Below, one piece after another: positions 9,590 to 21,659 of a DNA stretch of 64,000 bases (within the stretch, counting starts at the first letter, position 1; the number at the start of each line of letters is the position of its first letter). Both the position numbers and the translations under genes were made by a program. The notes beneath the pieces are model-generated. The model did not search any database. It worked only from the letters and a program-made list of their open reading frames with translations, and was not told where the DNA came from. This stretch comes from Cubamyces lactineus (Eukaryota; Basidiomycota; Agaricomycetes; Polyporales; Polyporaceae). The stretch spans positions 1-64,000 of the forward strand of contig JACDTU010000035.1 of assembly GCA_022376465.1 (NCBI GenBank), read 5' to 3'.

Positions 9590-11685
9590 CGAGGCGCTAC
9601 TAGAGTACGCCATGCCTTCTCTGTCCGCCTCTGACTTACACTGACATGCTCGGCAGCTTTACCTTGTATTGCCTGCACCGCCGTCATCGCGTTCTCTGCT
9701 CTGCTCTCGCTGCATCCACTTGCTGAACTGTACTCACTATCGGCCTTGTATACCAACCTCTTCGCCTCTAGGATATGTATGTAAAGTACCCCAGAAGCGT
9801 CTGTGGGCAGCTGTAGAATTGGTGCGCACCACTGCGACTGAACTAGTTCTGGCGGAGCTGCTGATACTGGGACAGGTACTACTGAAATGTACATGCTGGT
9901 CATCTATCTTCCTTGCGCTTCGCAATCACGATGCTCTGCTCTCGTACCACATGCTGTGCCTATGCGGGACCGTGCAGGCAAGTCAGTACCGGTGGACGTG
10001 CACCCGAAGACAGTGCTAGACTGGTACGTACTGCGACTCCATCACACGTTCGACCTCATGAACTAAGTGATATGAACAGCGCCTTCGTGGCTTATGGCCC
10101 AGACATAGCCACCGTCGGAGGCGTGCCCTCACAGCTGCATAATCGCAATGTGAACCAGCCAACATCCAGGCGAGGTCGCATAGGTGACTGCTGTGTCGTA
10201 ATGAACCTGCCTATCGCTGTGCCCAGATGCATATGCATGTTCCACACATCTCCGCTTCCGTTTTTCCCACTGCAACGCATCTTGGGCAGTGTCGTTGCGC
10301 GACTCATGCGGCATGAACAGGAGGCCAGCACGCTGTCCAGTATGCGATACAAGAGAGGCACCCTCAAGGTGGCTGTAGACGCACATCATTCGTGAGTCAG
10401 CTTCCGTCATTCACATGTTTTGTCCAGTCTACGGCATGGCTGATCTGAATGTAGGCATGAACTCTTCCATCTGCATCAAGCGAATGCGATGCCAGATTGG
10501 GGTGCACCGTGTACGAGCAGGGCACATGTTGCAGGACTCGTGCCCTCGGCGCTCACTGGCATCCACCGCCGCTGTGGGAGCTGTACCAAGCCTCTGTCTG
10601 CGAAAGAATCACAGGCTGCACTTATCGCCCACATCGTTATGTGTGTACGCTCGTCCAGTGGGGGTAAGTATGGCATAGCATACAGGTTCACGAATATCGC
10701 CATCTATGATAAGTGATCTCGTGATCTATGCTTGTCCGAACTTCAAGTATGCATATCTCCAATCGCTTCAGTGAGTGGCGGAGTCGCCATTGAACCCCGA
10801 GCATGTCAGTGATATCCCGAGCGACTTACCCTGCGACGGAATGTCAATATGCAGGAATCTGGTCATCAGGAAAGCCTGAAATCTCCATTCGTATCATATG
10901 GTCGCGCATGGACGGATGGAGGCGCTGGAGGAACCCCCCGAATTATGGAGGCGCTCGTCTCCATCTGGCTCTGGATGGATCCTTTCCCACGACCTGGGAA
11001 GGCTCGTCCTGCGTTGCCTACGCACAAGGGTCTCAAATTTGTTCAATAAATGGACTCTGTGACTTACGCGCAAACGATTGAGGTCGCTTTTATGGTATGC
11101 ATTTGGTATATGGAAGGGGTCGGTAAACCGCCCTGGAGAATGGGCTGGGCGCCTGGAGCGATGGAGGCCCTGGAGACGCCCACCTCCATCTGGAGATTTA
11201 ACACTTTCCTGATGGTATTGCCGTTCCGGCTTGCACATGCATAAAGGATTAGCAATTGCCAATGGAACGTCGTTCCCACAGCCTCGAAGGTGGAAATCGC
11301 CCACTTGCTCCATAAATGCTTACATTAGTCATTTAGGTGTCTACCTCATCGGCCACTGCACAAGGCTGGCGACTTCCTTGCGACAATCAAACGGTCCCAG
11401 ATTACTATCGCTGGCAACGGAGGTAGGTACACACCTTTGGCGTGGCAAGAAAATCTGATCCATACCGCCGTCTACAACACAGTAGGTTTAATACTGGATT
11501 ACCAAAGACTCGGTCCGGAACTGCGACCTGCCAGTGCAGTACTACAAACGGTACAAACGCGAACGAGAGTTTCGAGTCTCTCGAGCCCGCACGCCGAGAT
11601 CCATCCACCACGCTCAGATGGGACGCCACCGGCTTGTCCTGCTACGCCGCCCTCTTCCTCAATAAGCGGTGCTATATGATTCTCA
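9590..11685. other. 2.1-kb interval without a recognisable gene
   Basis: ORFs here are short, on both strands, and lack family motifs or paired splice sites that extend them. Around 10900-11200 there are several imperfect palindromes of the GATGGAGG..CCTCCATC kind. One reading at 11480-11650 is rich in Arg/Lys but ends without continuation. It may hold relics of a decayed gene or element. Confidence 0.4.
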
Positions 11686-12195
11686 ATGATTCAGGCCATC
11701 GCTGGCACCATGAGGAGTGCCGTGATAGCGCCCCCGCAACCTGTGCGGCCTTTCCCGAACAACAGGCTACCCGATCCAGACACCTGGGATGACAACGCCT
11801 TGGTGCATTATATTACCACGCGCTACTTGGCACTAACCCCGCAGAATAGAGCCTTGATTCGGTTCGTCAAGGCGTTCAGCATACATCCTCGCGCGCTCCG
11901 GTACCTCCAGGTGGACCCAGATGCGCTAGAATCCCTCACGAATGGCGATACATCCCTACGAACGTCCGTGCTTGCAGTGCTCGTGAGCCGTGTAGCTCCA
12001 CTTTTGTCTCACTTCCATAGGCCGCCTCCCGGCGTTCAACCCCGCTCTCCTATGTCGCCTCCCGTCCAACAGGCGAATCAGTACGGTGTGTGCGAGCGCG
12101 TCGAGATTCTCGAGCTTGCCAGTTTACCGCCGCCGTTCACGTCGTCCTCTGAATCCAACATCTTGTTGGACTGGGAACTGCCCAGTGCCGAGTGA
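11686..12195 (+). CDS. hypothetical protein, doubtful
   Basis: A 169-codon ORF with balanced, protein-like composition (DTWDDNALVHYITTRYL, then a helical stretch and a Pro-rich part). No family is recognised. It ends 300 bp from the convergent nitrate reductase gene. It may be the last exon of a longer gene whose upstream exons I could not join. Chance ORF remains possible. Confidence 0.3.
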   Translation: MIQAIAGTMRSAVIAPPQPVRPFPNNRLPDPDTWDDNALVHYITTRYLALTPQNRALIRFVKAFSIHPRALRYLQVDPDALESLTNGDTSLRTSVLAVLVSRVAPLLSHFHRPPPGVQPRSPMSPPVQQANQYGVCERVEILELASLPPPFTSSSESNILLDWELPSAE

Positions 12196-12495
12196 CAGCA
12201 CAGCTACGCGCGACGCGACCAAGAAGACAAGGTACAAACCTGTATCTATCTAGTTTGAGACCATGCAACTCATGCATTTTACCTGTAGCCATGAGGATCC
12301 GGCATAGAATGAGCGCGATGATGTTGACTACGAGCCCCAACCACCGGAGAGGGCTGGTCGGAAATCCCAGTCCCTAGTAGCTCGGACCCCAAAAGATTCG
12401 ACGAAGAAACAAGATGTCTCGAGGTTGACCATAAGGCATGGAAAACGACACTCGTGTATATTGGCGCACACTGATACCGGGAGCGAGAGTTCCTG

Positions 12496-15400
12496 TCAGA
12501 ACCCGAAGATCGTCTTCCCATCCTCGAAGCCCATCTCTTCGAGCCCTGGCAACGCGGCCTTCTCTATGAGACCCGGCGGCCCACACAGGAACGCCGCGGC
12601 GTTCTCATCAACAGAATAGAAATGCTCCTCCCTGCTCGAGATGACATGGTCAGCGATCACCTATGTTAAACCCGCTAGATGGACAGTGAGACGAAATGAC
12701 GACATACATGAGCTCCTTAGTGAGTCGACCCTTCGAGCACTGTCAGGACACAAGATGAAAATACACGATGAGATGCCGCAGCCTACGAAGTTATCTCTGT
12801 GCACTCACTTTGAACTCTGGCCTATCCTGAGGCGGATTGCTCACGACGTGCCAGACTTTGAATCGGTTCGCATAATCGTCGGCGTACTTCTGCAGCTCCT
12901 CTCGCATCAGGATGTCCTCAAAGGACTTGTTGCTGGGGAAGGAGCATTCCGATCAGCTAAGTTCTAGGTCGGTTGGCTTTTGAACGTTTGAACCACCCAC
13001 CTGTCAATCAAGGATATAACCGTCATATCAGTCTCGTCGGACAGGATGGCGTGGATGAGCTGCCAATGCGGAGTGAGGCCGCTTCCTCCAGCGACGAGGT
13101 TGATCTATCCAGGAACATGTCAGCGACATTAAGCAGAACCGTCAACATCGCACCCAGTCACTCCCCACCTTATCGAAGTGGTACTCATTCCCCTCGATGT
13201 CGAAGTTACCGTGTCCTTTGTACGTGATCCCACCAGTTGGACCACGGATGTCAATCTCTTCGCCTACGAACGACACGACCCCGATATCAGTAACAGATTG
13301 GTGAGAAACACTGAAGAAAGTATGGTACTCGCCTTCTTCCATACAATCGAGATAATTGGAAACCGTCCCGCCTGGAGGAAACGGAGTATCCGCAGACGGA
13401 AGGTACGTCTTGACGAGCAAATCGAACGTGCCGTCGTCTTCGCTAGCCAACACCGGGCGGACGGGGGTATAGCTACGCAGGACTGCTTGGTCTTTGAAGT
13501 GCACGGCGATCTGTACGTGCCGTCCAATTGGCAGCCCAAGTCTGCCCGGGCTGCCATCTTGCTTCCGAGGAATCTCGAAAGTGTACAACCTGCCAGCCTC
13601 GTCAGTTGGTAAGCCAACCAGTGTGACGGCGTACTACTCACCTTGTATCTGACGAGACCTCTTTCTTGCGAACCAGCTTGGCTTGCGTGAAGAGGTCAGG
13701 CTGCAATGCGAGACCCTGACGATCCGCTTTGACTTTCTGGAGCTCCTTGGCAGCTCGTATAGCATCCTCTTTCATCGCTTGAATACCCTCTCCTGAGAAC
13801 ACTCCGATGAGCATCTTGTCGCGTAGGCTATTCGCATCTAATTGACGGTCAGTAGAAAGTCACTGTGTGTGGGAGGTCGGCTCACATGCGTCATGTATGC
13901 CTTTATACTTGAGTTGCGAACGAGAGGAGTTCTTGAGATACTATCCATAGACGTACGATTGAAGACAACACCAACGTACCTCATTCGTCACATCTACAGT
14001 AGCCTTCCCGGCATATGTGAGGATAGCGTTCGCTCCTCCAGGATGCTCTGTTAGGAACGAGGTTACATCGTACACCTTGTTATCCAAAATAAGCCAGGCG
14101 TCGTTCTATCGTGGATATGTGATCCCTCAGTATCGATCGCGAGTAGTTGCTTTCGGCAGACCTTGTTGTTGTGCTTGGCAATTTCGTCGAGAGAGAACGT
14201 CTTGAGGTTTTCGTTGCCGTTCTTCGTCTCGGCATCGTGATCTTTCGGGGGTACCATCCAGCCACCCTCATCGTTCCCAGGTGCAACCGGGTGCTGGAAC
14301 TGAACTACTGGGAAGAGGGTATTTTCGTCCTGTAGTATCCGGGGGCGAACCCGATACCAAGCATTGCTGCGATACAGCCATTAGCGATAGGCACTGATAG
14401 AGTCGGAAAGAAACGCACTTCATCATGCCCTATAGACGCGCCGGAGAACAGTAGGTGAGCGAACCGCTCGACAAGAAGAGGAACGATATGTACCATTAGA
14501 TTCCTGTTCGAGACAGACCTCTGTCAATGAAACATGCCTGGCATTCAAGGATAGCGTAGACGTACCAGCTGATGTGCTCCGGCTGGTAGTTCTTCCTGCC
14601 ATCTTGGGCGCGTACTATGATCTCGTATGCACTAACAAGCTCCTGTAGCTTCACCTCGCAGGACCTGATGTCGTCAGCATCGAAACCCTACGCATCCAGT
14701 CGCAAATGCCTACCAGAAGATCCATGCCCAATACTTCTCTCCGTGGCTTCATACGTGCCCTCTTGCGTGAACACCGCAGCCACACATAGAAACAGAATGA
14801 CTCGGACTCACCGAAGCGGGGACTCCGTGAAGTGACGGAAACAATACCTCCATGTCTTTCCGCCGTCCAAGCTCAACTCGACACGTTCGATCCGATCGCC
14901 ACCACCGCTAAAAGCGTAGCCTTCGACCGTATATATACGATCCAGGCAGCCCTTGTCCGTCAACGGAATCCGCTCATCATGGGTGGGTTTGACGATGACG
15001 GATTGCAGAGACTAGAGGACAACACTGAATGTCCACGGAATCCATTGAAATACAAATTATACATACCTGTTCCCAACACGCGGTGCTTTCGTGATGGAAG
15101 AAAGCAGCCGCGAAGGGATGGTTCCTCGAGTCGATGAAGGTGGGGACGACTCTGTTATCCCAGATATCTAGGACATGCTGAACGAAAGCTCTGCCTATGG
15201 TTCAAGGTTATACGTACGATAATGCGAGCGATTGGGTTCCTTCGTCACCCACAGCTAAACGCACTTGTCAACGAGAATCTGACGGACTGCAGGAGATACC
15301 ACTGACTTTTTTGAGCCATTTCACCTGACGCCCTCCCACGTAACCAGGTATTATCAGGCGTAATGGCTATAGGGATCATCAACGACGAATAGAGCGAAAC

Positions 15401-17119
15401 GAGACCAGGTCGGAACTCACATAACCATGGTCCGGGTGGAGGACGCGTCCGTTCATACCGAACACTAGCAAGACGTCGTTGGCAGGATTCATAGCATGCA
15501 TGAGAGGGATCGAGGTCGCGTATGGTCCTTCCGAAGGCTCGTCTGCGCCTTCGAAGTTGAGGTACCTACAATAAACACGGATTGTAGCTACAAATGTCTT
15601 AGGATAACAGAGGAGGCTCACCATCGTTCTTCGTCTGGCTGGTCTTGTAAGCCGCAGGTAAGGAGCACATCTCGGACAAGTACACCACGCCAGAGGCAAG
15701 TGGATATACTGGACGCAGACCAATTGAATGCGGCTGACTTCTTGATCATGTTCACCTCTTTCCTTCGATCTGGCAGCACCAATCTTTCAGCAATCGAAAG
15801 CGGTACTGAGGCCTGAAGTCAACTCACTCCCGTCGCATCCGAACGTAATTGGGAACTCGACGATCCTGAGATCGCCTGATGCGAGCTCATCCATCGTCCA
15901 CTCCCTCGGCCTTTGGATCAATTCTGGAGGTTCGGCAAAGACTTCGAGGGTATGGGTCTCCCAGTTCAGTTGCGGTACTGCACCATGGCTTCGAACGTAG
16001 TGAAGTCTAAAGGCCTCAAGTCAGGGAAGGTTCTCTCAGCATAGTTGAAAAGTACGCACTTTGTCGGTGTCACCATACCCGCTTCGAACAGCCGCAAGAG
16101 GTTTGTCTCCGCATTCAATGGATGCTTTCCGGTAAGACGGAGAAGCTCAGAGGAGCGAGGGATCCAAGAATCTGGCGTGCCCCTGCGATGCGATTAGCCC
16201 GGGTGTATGCGTATCTCACGCGTAGAACATGCTCACTGGTCGTCGATGCTGAGATGGTTCTCGAGTTGTTCGAGTGCATCACCGTCTAAAAGCTTGAGAT
16301 CGCCCTGGGGTTGCCCAGGATTATTCTTGAATGAGGCCACCGTGTCCATCTCCGCAAGCAGTTTGTCAAGGAACCTATGCTCCTCCTCGGAAAGCTCTGG
16401 CTTGTCCGACTTGCCAACTTCAGCCTCACCTTCTCCTGCTTGATCTTCCCTCTCGCCATCCTCTGACGCCATACCTGACGAAACAGACGATGGAGAGGTC
16501 GGCGGGGAAGGAGAATGTTTATCGTCTTTCTTCTTCCCTGGCCAGTCTTGCTCTTTGATCTCGCTCTCCGCGACAGGGAGCACATAGCGCGCGAATGCGT
16601 GGTTCTAGGGCGAATACAATCAACACTCGGCTAGTGCTCAGCAACATATTGAACCTCACGTACCTTGGGAGATAGCAATTTGAAGCTATAGCCACAGCAG
16701 GTGAATGCGTTGAGGCAAGCCGAGGGTCATAGTATCACTCACTCTGTGGAAGCTTTCTTGATGTCCCGAACACTTGCGAACGTGTCCCCACTGCGCAGCT
16801 TTTCGTGCCAATCTACCTCAGCTGCTTCCCCCTCGCCAGCGCCTGCCTTGCCTTGCAAAGCGGAGCTCTTCACCAGGGGAACTCGTTCTTCGCTCTCGGC
16901 GTGCATCATACCATACATACCGGCTCGCCGGCCCAGCTCTCCGCCATCTCTCGAGACAGGGCCTCCAGGTCTATGCTTGCGTAGATCGTCCATGCCTTGA
17001 AGCTGATGGGCGGCATCGTATGTCTCGGGAGAGGCGAGCTGGACGCGATGTGGCTTGGGCCAAGGCGGAGTCAGGTTTTCTTTCGTCCATGCAGGCATGG
17101 TGGCCGGTGCGATGAGCAC
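12496..17119 (-). CDS. niaD: assimilatory nitrate reductase, NAD(P)H
   Basis: Reduces nitrate to nitrite in the cytosol with Mo-molybdopterin, heme b5 and FAD, the first step of nitrate assimilation. Many short introns interrupt it. Pieces in order: N-terminal region (M at 17119 or 17098); an acidic Ser/Pro-rich stretch (16233-16570); the Mo-MPT domain, starting with the TPDSWIPRSSELLRLTGKHP segment and VRSHGAVP. It carries the cofactor cysteine in GCDGNRRKE, split by an intron near 15730-15830. The dimerisation domain leads to the WNLM..GMMNN segment (14400-14510). Cytochrome b5 has the heme HPGG at about 14034-14048. The FAD domain follows (RSYTPVRP near 13460), then the NAD(P)H domain with GGSGLTP (about 13069-13092) and CGPPG (about 12571-12585), ending in GKTIFGF. 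All catalytic modules are present. The N-terminal extension before the Mo domain (over 200 residues) is unusually long and low in complexity. Cofactor preference (NADH or NADPH) is not decided here. Confidence 0.93.
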
Positions 17120-17172
17120 GAGGTAGAGTCAGGAGAGAGTAGATCGAGTATGTCGAGCATCGTTGAGGATCG

Positions 17173-17180
17173 CTTATATA
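17173..17180 (-). promoter_or_regulatory. TATA box of the nitrate reductase gene
   Basis: TATATAAG on the minus strand, 54-75 bp upstream of the two candidate start codons. A CCAAT lies on the plus strand near 17278. The 218-bp gap to the upstream gene has no WGATAR site for an AreA/Nit2-type activator that I could find. Confidence 0.55.
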
Positions 17181-17337
17181 CCACCTAGGCGATCCAGCAT
17201 GGACGGAGAAAGGGAGACGGGCTTAGCAGCGCGATGACGTACCGGTGTACAAGCCCGTCCTGATCCTCGTCGTCGGACCAATATGGGAAGCGCCTTGCCT
17301 CTTTCAGCGAACATACCAAACGTATGTCGCATATGCA

Positions 17338-19354
17338 TCAGAGAAGCAGTGTTTGTACATGTATAATCTCCTTGGTACTCTCCGAGTCGGCGTCGCTGCG
17401 TGCCGCCTCGGCGAACGTGCCGAATACGTCCGCCTCGTCCACCTCGCCCAGTCCGACTGGCGGGAACGCCCAACTGAGTACGACGTGGACGAACGCGCTG
17501 ATGCAGAGCCCGAGGGGCCACGCCAGGTCGTACAAGTGACTCCATCCTTCAGGAACACCGAGAGGAGTCGGAGAAACCGAGGAGATGAAGCCAGCTGGAA
17601 CGCGCGCCGCTCCCTGGTTAGTCGCCGGCAACAGCACTCAGGGATGAATAACTCACGCATAAGAGGCCAAACGCCAAAAGCCCACGAAACAACGGCACGG
17701 ATGTTGACGCCATATGTGAAGTAGTAGATCGAACTGGCGCTGGGGGTGTATAGGTGCGACAAACGAAGCTTCTTCCGTCGTACAAGGAGATAGTCGGATA
17801 CCATCGTACCCTGCGTATGCGCACAGAAGGGCGTAAACATCACGCGATACTAATAGCGGAGAATCGAAAGGGAACGGACGAACCGTCAGAGGGCCGATGA
17901 ATACCGAGAAGGAACTCAACACCGTCAAGAAGACGCTCGTGCCCGTCAGCAGCTTCCATGGGCATATCGCTATCCCAATAGCCGCGGTGATGTATGCCCC
18001 TCTGAGGATGACATCGACAGTGAATGAGAGCCAACAGTGTAGCAGGTGCACATCGGAACGCACCGGCGGATGTCGATGTACTTCGGAAGCAGCCCAGCGA
18101 TGTCGATTCCACCCGACAGAGCGTTCCCGGGGATGTTAATCCCGAACTGCGATAGCACGAACGCGCAGCCCGCGAAGAAGCATGCAGCGCGGGCCCCGGG
18201 CCCACCGTGCGTCTGAATAGCCCGGAGTAGATCGTACGGCGCCCAAAGAAGCCCCTCTTCGGGATACAAGTCCGCAGCGCAGCTCGTCACGATCACCCCA
18301 TACAACGCGACGATGATGGTGCTGACGGGGACGACGATGAGTTGGCTGAGGATCTGTGCGCGTGGACAGGTTGCGAAGCGCGTGTAGTCGCTTTGGTTGA
18401 GGATCCCAGCGGAGGTGCTGCCGATGGTTGAGCTGATGCCGTACGCCATTGCCCATCCCAGTTTCGCGCTGCTGTTCGGAGCCGTGACGCCAACGAATGT
18501 ACTTGGGCGGCTCAGAAGCGGGCCTCCGCCTCTCTCCTTGGCTATCGCCCAGATGAAGATCGCAGTCGTGGCGATCGTGATGGTGATGCTGCCCACTAGG
18601 AATGGTTTGCGGAGATTCTCAGGAGGGACCAGTATGAGAGGGACTGATAAGGCCGCGAAGATCATGATACCGATGAGGTCGTTGGTTCTGTTATGGGGTC
18701 GATTCTGAGATATCTTGTTAGGAAGGTCTATCTCACTTACTCGATCCCCGCATTTTCAGGTAGCGTGTTCTTGAGATTATAGAAACTTGGCCGTATTGCG
18801 CCAATAACAACCTTCGTCTGTAAACACCTCAGACTCATTACATGTACGTTGAGCATGTGTGAGATACTGACGCTCATGCCTCCACTATAAAGTCGTCGAA
18901 TCAGTCGCATGATGCAGGTAGGGAATTCCCTCACTCTCGGTACTCACAATACGAGCTGCACCCCATACCACACGATAGACAGCAAAATCCGCATCAGCAG
19001 CGGGAAGAAGCTCCCATACATCCCCCACACGAATCGATTGTACACCGGAAAGCCAACATGCCACTCCGCACCAACGAAGCCGTTACCGACGACAGCAATG
19101 CCCACGACGATCTGCCCGACGATGACGGAAATCATCGCCTGCCAGACGTTCAGCCCGATCCCGAGCAGGCTCGACGCGGTCGTCCAACCACTGATGTTGA
19201 ACCCGGTGAGGAGCCAGAAGCCGACGAACGACCAGGAGCCCCACGTCCGCCGCGAGGGCGGGAGGGGCACGATGTCGCGGTTGTTCCATGCGGTGGGGTC
19301 CTCCTCGGAGTCGTGCTTGCGCTTGACCTCGAGGCGTTGCAGCAGTCCCGACAT
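17338..19354 (-). CDS. NCS1-family nucleobase/allantoin permease
   Basis: Plasma-membrane symporter of the NCS1 family (Fur4/Dal4/Fui1 group), which takes up uracil, allantoin, uridine or related compounds. Exon 1 (18949-19354) encodes the cytosolic N terminus with TAWNNRDIVPLP and the first helices (GSWSFVGFWLLTGFNISGW). A short second exon carries GGMS, the third TKVVIGAIRPSF. A long fourth exon (from about 18705) holds the family signature NQSDYTRFA in TM6, then SQFGINIPGNALSGGIDI and LPKYIDIR. Later exons give the PWKLLTGTSVFL and RLSHLYTPSASSIYYFTYGVN segments. About 12 hydrophobic segments fit the family. The stop is at 17338 on my reading. Substrate cannot be set from sequence alone. 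It sits head-to-tail behind nitrate reductase, both nitrogen-supply genes. Confidence 0.88.
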
Positions 19355-19454
19355 TTGTCTTGCTCGGCTTTCGTGGTATGAGGCTGCTAGCTACCGTGAG
19401 AAACCGATTGGTATGGGACCGCGGCGTCAGGATCGTCAAAAGTCATCGACGCGG

Positions 19455-19460
19455 TATATA
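19455..19460 (-). promoter_or_regulatory. possible TATA box of the NCS1 permease
   Basis: A palindromic TATATA about 100 bp upstream of the start codon. One TGATAA (GATA-factor-like, minus strand) lies near 19567-19572, compatible with nitrogen regulation but a frequent motif by chance. Confidence 0.35.
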
Positions 19461-19462
19461 AG

Positions 19463-20047
19463 GCCGTCTCCGGGCGGTTGAGCAGTCCAGAACTATGATA
19501 CTGGCTGGGAGAAACATGGCACCGAGTACGGCCTGGTCCGGGTATAGTCAATGCGTCTGTTGAGCGTTATCATGGATCAGTCAACTCACGACGTGAGCGG
19601 ACCGCCGACCGACCGTTGTCGGAAGAAGTGCTACTCTGCTCATGAGTCTACCAGCTGGGGGCCGCGCGAGCTGCCAATATCGCTATAGCGGCCGGCTACA
19701 TGGGCAGCTGCCCTGCTGAATCATTTTGATGCCTCTGGGTGCGTCTGAGGCAGGCATTCTTGAAGTTATTTGGTATGCAAGCAATACTGGCAATTCCCTA
19801 TAGGCACGAAGACAAAGTGAATGCGATTCTGCATGATCGAGAGGAGGAAAGAGATCAGTCCGACGAAATCGGACAACCATCGCCAGTGGTATACAAGAAG
19901 CGCCCATGCTTTCTGGCGCTTGTTCTCTTCTGCCACCACAGCTGCAGAGGTCTACCAGTGACCGTCCACTTCTGACATTTGCCAGGCTCTCCTGCCGCTT
20001 ATTATCTGCCGTTGCTCTAGCTTGTCCAATATTCTGCGTTGCCCAGC
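19463..20047. other. intergenic region between divergent NCS1 permease and uS17m genes
   Basis: Small ORFs only, with no family features. It must hold promoters for the leftward permease and the rightward ribosomal protein gene. Confidence 0.4.
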
Positions 20048-20531
20048 ATGCCTCCTATGGCGTTGATTGGCCAGGTCACCAAGGTCGGATTCATGAACAA
20101 GACTGCGACCGTTACCGTCTCCCGTTTCATCGTCCACCCCAAGACTGGCAAGGTACGTCTCTGAGCTCTGCGCCCTCGTGCTTGTCTGTTGGAGAAAGCG
20201 AGGGGCGAGGGGTATGGTACCAGAATGCTTACGCGGAGATATGCATGTCCAGCGGCTAGAGCGGAGCAAAAAGTACCTCACGCATGACGAGCAGAACAGT
20301 ACGTCTCCTTCGCTCCTCACCCGTTGACTGTACTTACATTGAGATCCGTGCCCCACATAAGACCTGCGTATGCACGATACAGTGCTCATCCGGAATTGCC
20401 CGCCAATCTCAGCACGGAAACGGTTCACGCTTGAGAAGGTCCTCAAGAGCCCCGAACGGGAACGCGAGGAGCTGCACGCACGCCAGGCCGCCGAGCACGA
20501 TCTCCAATCCTCACCACAAGTACAGGCATGA
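20048..20531 (+). CDS. mitochondrial small ribosomal subunit protein uS17 (S17)
   Basis: Three exons (20048-20152, 20253-20298, 20362-20531) encode 106 residues. The product binds 16S-type rRNA in the small subunit. The uS17 OB-fold is clear from the opening ALIGQVTKVGFMNKTATVTV, the RFIVHPKTGKRLERSKKYLTHDE segment, the short DTVLIRNCPPIS strand and the KRFTLEKVL end. A charged tail of about 30 residues (ELHARQAAEHDLQ) fits fungal mitochondrial versions. The first intron follows the codon for Lys35 and the second acceptor is fixed by restoring the uS17 core. Assignment as mitochondrial rather than cytosolic uS17 rests on the lack of the cytosolic N-terminal extension. Confidence 0.85.
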
Positions 20532-20772
20532 ACACCAGAAGCCCACACTTGTACGAGCGGAGGCGGAAGGGACGTTGCTAGAAGTACAGCTACGGCGTAA
20601 TACATCGGACCGCGCCCTAGGGTTTCGGGTTGCGCGGCGTTGCAAGCACTACACGACAAGGGAATTCTACTTAATGCCCGGTCAACGGTAATCACGAGTG
20701 GAAAGGACGAGAGGGTGTGGAGTGAGATGAGGAAGGTGTGGGATGGGCGGGTGAGGGGGCTTGGGGTATATG

Positions 20773-21343
20773 CTATGCGGCTAGGGGCGCGGCTGCTTGT
20801 TGTAGGGCTGCTTGGATCTCTACGAGCTGGAGAGAGACGTATAGAGGTATCGTCAGGAATCTCCGCTTTTTCGATGTGGGTCGTGCAACACAGGGAGCGT
20901 ACTTCGGCTTTCTTCTGCTCGGACTTGTCGCCCAAGTCTTTGAGTTGTCCCTCCACTCGTTTTCTGGCAAAGCGCGATCAATCAGTACCATCGCAAAGGT
21001 CGTCGGGGAAGCGAGCGGACGCACATTTCGCTCTTGATAAATTCTAGACGCGTGTCGACGTTCTGCTTGGCTTCAGCCTGGTCCTGCTTGACGAGGACAG
21101 GGCCGACGAGCTTGTAGACGGTGTTGTCTTCTGTCAAGGACGCGAACTCCTGATTGCATTCAACTCGCATCAGTCACAAGGTAGTAGCAAGGATCAGGGC
21201 GGACAGACCTTCTTTACGAGCTCGTTCTCGGACAACTGCGCGTCGAGCTTTTGGCGAGCCTCGACGACTGTCGCGAGCTCTGCCTGAATTTTTTGGAACT
21301 CGGCCGAGGCGATCTGGAGTCGCTCCTGCAACGCTGCTGCCAT
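20773..21343 (-). CDS. prefoldin subunit 6
   Basis: Beta-type subunit of the heterohexameric prefoldin chaperone, which captures nascent actin and tubulin and passes them to the CCT chaperonin in the cytosol. Four exons (21209-21343, 21025-21149, 20903-20963, 20773-20826) give 124 residues, the normal family length. Two coiled-coil helices (LQQRLQIASAEFQKIQAEL near the N terminus and the KRVEGQLKDLGDKSEQKKAE helix) flank the two beta hairpins. The central NTVYKLVGPVLVKQD segment is diagnostic. Splice phase closes at every junction. It is divergently transcribed from VTI1 with 316 bp between start codons. Confidence 0.92.
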
Positions 21344-21659
21344 CTTCGCTTCTGCAGTGGTAAATCTCCCTGGTCTATATGATCGTATACAAGTGCGAAA
21401 TCAGTGTACACCTGCAGCTATGTTCTGAATCTATATTGAATCGAGGTAGCTGGAACGAGTGAGTGCTAGCCAAATAGTACCAAACAACGCAGTAGCACAA
21501 TCGCACCGACGTCAACGCCGCCTTCCAGCCCGTTGTATTCAACTCCTCCGCAGCCTGAGCTACCCGCGTTACCCTTCTCCTCATTGTTCACTATCTTATA
21601 ACCCACCTTGGGTCCAACCTCGCCTCTTTGTGTACTCGCATAGAGTATTTCCTGCCGTG
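21344..21659. promoter_or_regulatory. divergent promoter between prefoldin 6 and VTI1
   Basis: A 316-bp interval between two divergent start codons; no other gene fits. CTTATAA near 21593 is a weak TATA candidate for VTI1. No other regulatory site could be named. Confidence 0.5.

Noticed and set aside
9913..10395. 160-codon ORF as a gene
   Set aside because: Composition and lack of splice partners or family motifs suggest chance.
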